Shown: in pieces, positions 61,938 through 64,000 of the stretch | Layout: each line of letters opens with the position of its first letter | How positions within the stretch are numbered: the stretch's first letter is position 1 | Assembly (NCBI RefSeq): GCF_003443535.1 | Contig: NZ_CP031947.1 | Coordinates: 248,001-312,000, forward strand | DNA: 64,000 nt | Direction: 5' to 3' | Source of the DNA: Ruegeria sp. AD91A | GTDB taxonomy: Bacteria > Pseudomonadota > Alphaproteobacteria > Rhodobacterales > Rhodobacteraceae | The notes under the pieces: model-generated | Seen by the model: only the letters and a program-made list of their open reading frames with translations | Databases searched by the model: none | Told to the model about the DNA's origin: nothing | Made by a program: the position numbers and the translations under genes

Positions 61938-62304
61938 GGGTCGCAGCCAAATCAGCACCGCATTGGCAACTGCATCCCTCATCGTGCCCTGCCCCAAGAT
62001 CGAACCGGCCATGATTTCCCCGGCGTCGCCAAAGGTTTCTTGTTTCGCCGTTTGCGGGCGAACATTGCGCTGTTTCGACGACCTCGAGCCCCAGACAAGT
62101 GAAGGTTACGCAAGTCCACTGAGAAAATTCGCAGAATGGCGGCTTGCGGCTTAGGCATGTGTTCGACTTCGCCGTATGTCCCGATCAAAAGGTCCGAGAG
62201 GCTTGAATGAATGCAGTGAAAATGTCGGGTGTGATGAGAATTGCCACCACCGATCACAGTGATGTTCTAAGCATCTTTGTGAGGAGGTATTATTTACGTT
62301 TGTC
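61938..62304. other. Intergenic region beside the IS remnant
   Basis: About 370 bases with no supported gene. Short frames here (for example 61979-62257, minus) are rich in Arg and His and look like decayed mobile-element sequence. No inverted repeats marking an intact IS end were found by eye. Confidence 0.3.
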
Positions 62305-62994
62305 CTATTGACCTTGATCGGTTGTGCGGTCGCGTTTTTGAAGGGCGCGAATGCGCATCCTCTGGGCAGCCTCAATATGTGCTCGCATTTCCATCTCGGC
62401 CGCTGCGCTGTCGCGAGATTTGAGGGCTGTCATAATGCACCGATGTTCAGCGACTGCGGCATCCGCCCGCTCATTGTCCAACAGTTGTGACGGTCCAAGA
62501 AACAGCAGCGCCTTTTGCAATGAAAGCATGGATTTCGTCAGAAACCGGTTTTTGGCCGCATCCAACAGCGTGGCGTGAAACACCCGGTTGATCCGGGCAG
62601 CTTCCGGCCCGGTACCTGCTTTGGCAAGTCGGTCGTTCAGAACCTCCAGCTCGTCCAATTCGACATCTGACGCAGCTCGGGCCGCCAGGCGGGCCGCAGT
62701 ACCTTCAAGCACGGCGCGCATCTCATAGAGCTCCATCACTTCGGCATAACTCAGGCTTCGGACCGATGCGCCCTGTCTCGGCACATGCGTGACAAGCCCA
62801 TCAGCCTCAAGCTGTCGGATCGCTTCGCGAACAGGAGTTCGGCTGACGCCCAGCCGTTCAGACAGGTCTATTTCTCTCAAGCGATCGCTGGGCAAAAGCG
62901 CGCCTTCGCGAATCTCATCCAGCAGCCGCTGATACACGGTATTGCCTTGTGGGCCCGGCTGTTTCGCGTCGTCCTGGTAGATCATCATGCTCAT
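62305..62994 (-). CDS. GntR family transcriptional regulator (FadR/FCD subfamily)
   Basis: A 229-residue regulator if started at ATG 62994; ATGs at 63033 and 63009 are alternatives. The winged helix-turn-helix is clear (TVYQRLLDEIREGALLPSDR, LREIDLSERLGVSRTPVREA, IRQLEADGLVTHVPRQGASV). The C-terminal FCD effector domain follows: YAEVMELYEMRAVLEGTAAR, INRVFHATLLDAAKNR (metal-binding Asp/His region) and EHRCIMTALKSRDSAAAEME, then MRAHIEAAQRMRI. It is divergent from the AbrB-family membrane protein gene, which it may regulate. Effectors of this subfamily are usually small organic acids. Confidence 0.9.
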   Translation of the reverse strand: MSMMIYQDDAKQPGPQGNTVYQRLLDEIREGALLPSDRLREIDLSERLGVSRTPVREAIRQLEADGLVTHVPRQGASVRSLSYAEVMELYEMRAVLEGTAARLAARAASDVELDELEVLNDRLAKAGTGPEAARINRVFHATLLDAAKNRFLTKSMLSLQKALLFLGPSQLLDNERADAAVAEHRCIMTALKSRDSAAAEMEMRAHIEAAQRMRIRALQKRDRTTDQGQ

Positions 62995-63106
62995 ACTTGC
63001 ATTTTGCATCCAGTCGCATACAAAAGAATACATTATGGGTCAATGGCAACGGAATTCAAGTTTTTCCCGTTTCAAAGAACCCCTTTCCCGCCTTGTGAAA
63101 AGGTAG

Positions 63107-63700
63107 GTGATTTTTGGAATTGCAGTGCTTGGCACAGCAGTCTTTTGGATATTGGGTCTTCCGCTACCGTTCTTGTTCGGCCCCATGGCCGCTTGCCTGA
63201 TCGCCGCACTGGCCCAGGCGCCGATGAACGGGTTTGGGCAGGTTTCCGTCGCAGCCAGGACGATCTTGGGCGTTGCAGTTGGTGCATCGATCACGCCAGC
63301 GCTATTCGTCAATTTGCCCAAGATGGCCGCATCGATCATGTTGGTCCCCGCCTTCATTGTCCTGATCGCGCAGTTTTTCATCGGTTGCGCTATTGGAGTA
63401 AAGTTTGTCGGCGTGACTTGGGGTGAATTGCGCCGGATCGTTGCCTATGTTGTTGTGCTGGCCATTCTGGCCGCAGGATTCACTGCCGTAGTTACAACTC
63501 TTGAGTTGGGAAGCCCCGTCGAAGCTTTTCTTGCTTTCGCTCCGGGGGGGGGGCAGGCCGAGATGACGGTTCTGGCAATTGTTTCGGGCGCTGATCTAGG
63601 CTTTGTCATCACTCATCACCTGACACGGATCGTGCTGGTCATCATCGGCGCACCCATCGCCGCCAACCTAATCTTGCGTTGGTCCAATCCGCGGAAATAG
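63107..63700 (+). CDS. AbrB-family membrane protein, apparently shortened
   Basis: A 197-residue polytopic inner-membrane protein. The first 90 residues (ILGLPLPFLFGPMAACLIAA, VAARTILGVAVGASITPALF) match the first half of the AbrB duplication family, whose members are about 350 residues with two similar halves. From about residue 95 (AQFFIGCAIGVKFVGVTWGE, then FAPGGGQAEMTVLAIVSGAD) it matches the end of the second half. It therefore seems to have lost about 150 central residues without loss of frame. A run of ten G at 63544-63553 encodes part of PGGGQ. Starts with GTG at 63107 after AAAAGGTAG. Function of the family is uncertain (regulator-linked transporter). Confidence 0.75.
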   Translation: MIFGIAVLGTAVFWILGLPLPFLFGPMAACLIAALAQAPMNGFGQVSVAARTILGVAVGASITPALFVNLPKMAASIMLVPAFIVLIAQFFIGCAIGVKFVGVTWGELRRIVAYVVVLAILAAGFTAVVTTLELGSPVEAFLAFAPGGGQAEMTVLAIVSGADLGFVITHHLTRIVLVIIGAPIAANLILRWSNPRK

Positions 63701-63932
63701 TCAGGTCCTTTAGGCATCGACCCCAGAGCTTTGATGCGATAGTGGCGCAAAACACAAATGTTATGACATTCTTTTTGGCATTGGCCAAAAAGTGCCCTTT
63801 CCTGTGCATGGTCTGCGGTTTCTTGCTCAAAAAAACATGTGCAAACTTGGCAACGCTGAACTAACTTTCTAAATGCGGCGTTGCCTTCCGGAATGATGTG
63901 GATTTAAAACTGTGAAACCTCAACACCGCGTA

Positions 63933-64000
63933 TCAGCGGCCCCTCGCCATGAATTGCGCAAAGTGCGCAATCAGGGCATCGCCTTTCTGGCCTTGGCGTT
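63933..64000 (-). CDS. Possible partial gene at right edge
   Basis: On the minus strand the last 68 bases are open and end in TGA at 63933-63935, encoding ...RQGQKGDALIAHFAQFMARG and a final Arg. Composition is protein-like, but the piece is too short to name. The bulk would lie beyond the window. Confidence 0.3.
   Translation of the reverse strand, partial: RQGQKGDALIAHFAQFMARGR

Noticed and set aside
63679..63864. Short plus-strand frame after the AbrB-family gene
   Set aside because: Starts inside the previous gene, 61 codons, Cys/Lys-rich without family; no support.

Overview
The window looks like chromosome of a marine alphaproteobacterium of the family Rhodobacteraceae (Roseobacter group). 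The evidence is internal: a sorbitol/mannitol operon in the order known from Rhodobacter (smoEFGK-smoS-mtlK), a monomeric NADP-dependent isocitrate dehydrogenase, many ABC uptake systems, an RTX-type metalloprotease, and moderately high GC with dense, often overlapping genes. No species can be named from the sequence alone.

Layout. 1-2970: a divergent carbohydrate ABC system (binding protein leaving the window on the left; IclR regulator and MalK-type ATPase on the right). 3289-5502: monomeric icd with a terminator. 6083-23316: an unusual, entirely minus-strand block. Its first transcription unit encodes a small unknown protein, two pairs of dynamin-like GTPases (each a long type followed by a short type) and, between the pairs, a roadblock-like protein and another unknown. 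A terminator follows, then a unit for a membrane Ser/Thr kinase, an FHA protein, a PP2C phosphatase and two secreted LysM-plus-solute-binding proteins. After a second terminator comes a family 2 glycosyltransferase.

24088-32288: tRNA-Leu(UAG) followed by an integrated island of about 8.1 kb. The last 16 bp of the tRNA are repeated exactly beside an integrase remnant. Cargo: an AT-rich three-gene unit (cytoplasmic subtilisin-like protease, a translationally coupled 80-residue protein, a multi-pass membrane protein), a TPR protein, an adenylate cyclase fused to an alpha/beta hydrolase, and an SRAP-type DNA-repair protein. 32761-39948: a nucleobase/nucleoside-type operon (cytosine-deaminase-like amidohydrolase, BMP-family binding protein, amidase, duplicated ATPase, two permeases). 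40204-50079: a low-complexity secreted protein, a cation efflux protein, two c-type cytochromes with a divergent LysR regulator, a second LysR regulator divergent from an FMN-type oxidase gene, a periplasmic alpha/beta hydrolase, a PhzF-like protein and an adenylate cyclase. 50742-58301: LacI regulator and the complete polyol uptake/oxidation operon. 58790-61705: a 971-residue secreted metalloprotease with four 106-residue repeats. 61812-63700: an IS3 remnant, a GntR regulator and a shortened AbrB-family membrane protein.

The two parts most likely to be undescribed systems are (a) the 16-kb GTPase/kinase/phosphatase/FHA/LysM block, which reads as a phosphorylation-controlled membrane-remodelling or envelope-sensing machine, and (b) the protease/small protein/membrane protein unit on the tRNA island, which has the look of a defence or toxin-like module. 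Both functions are inference from domain content and context.
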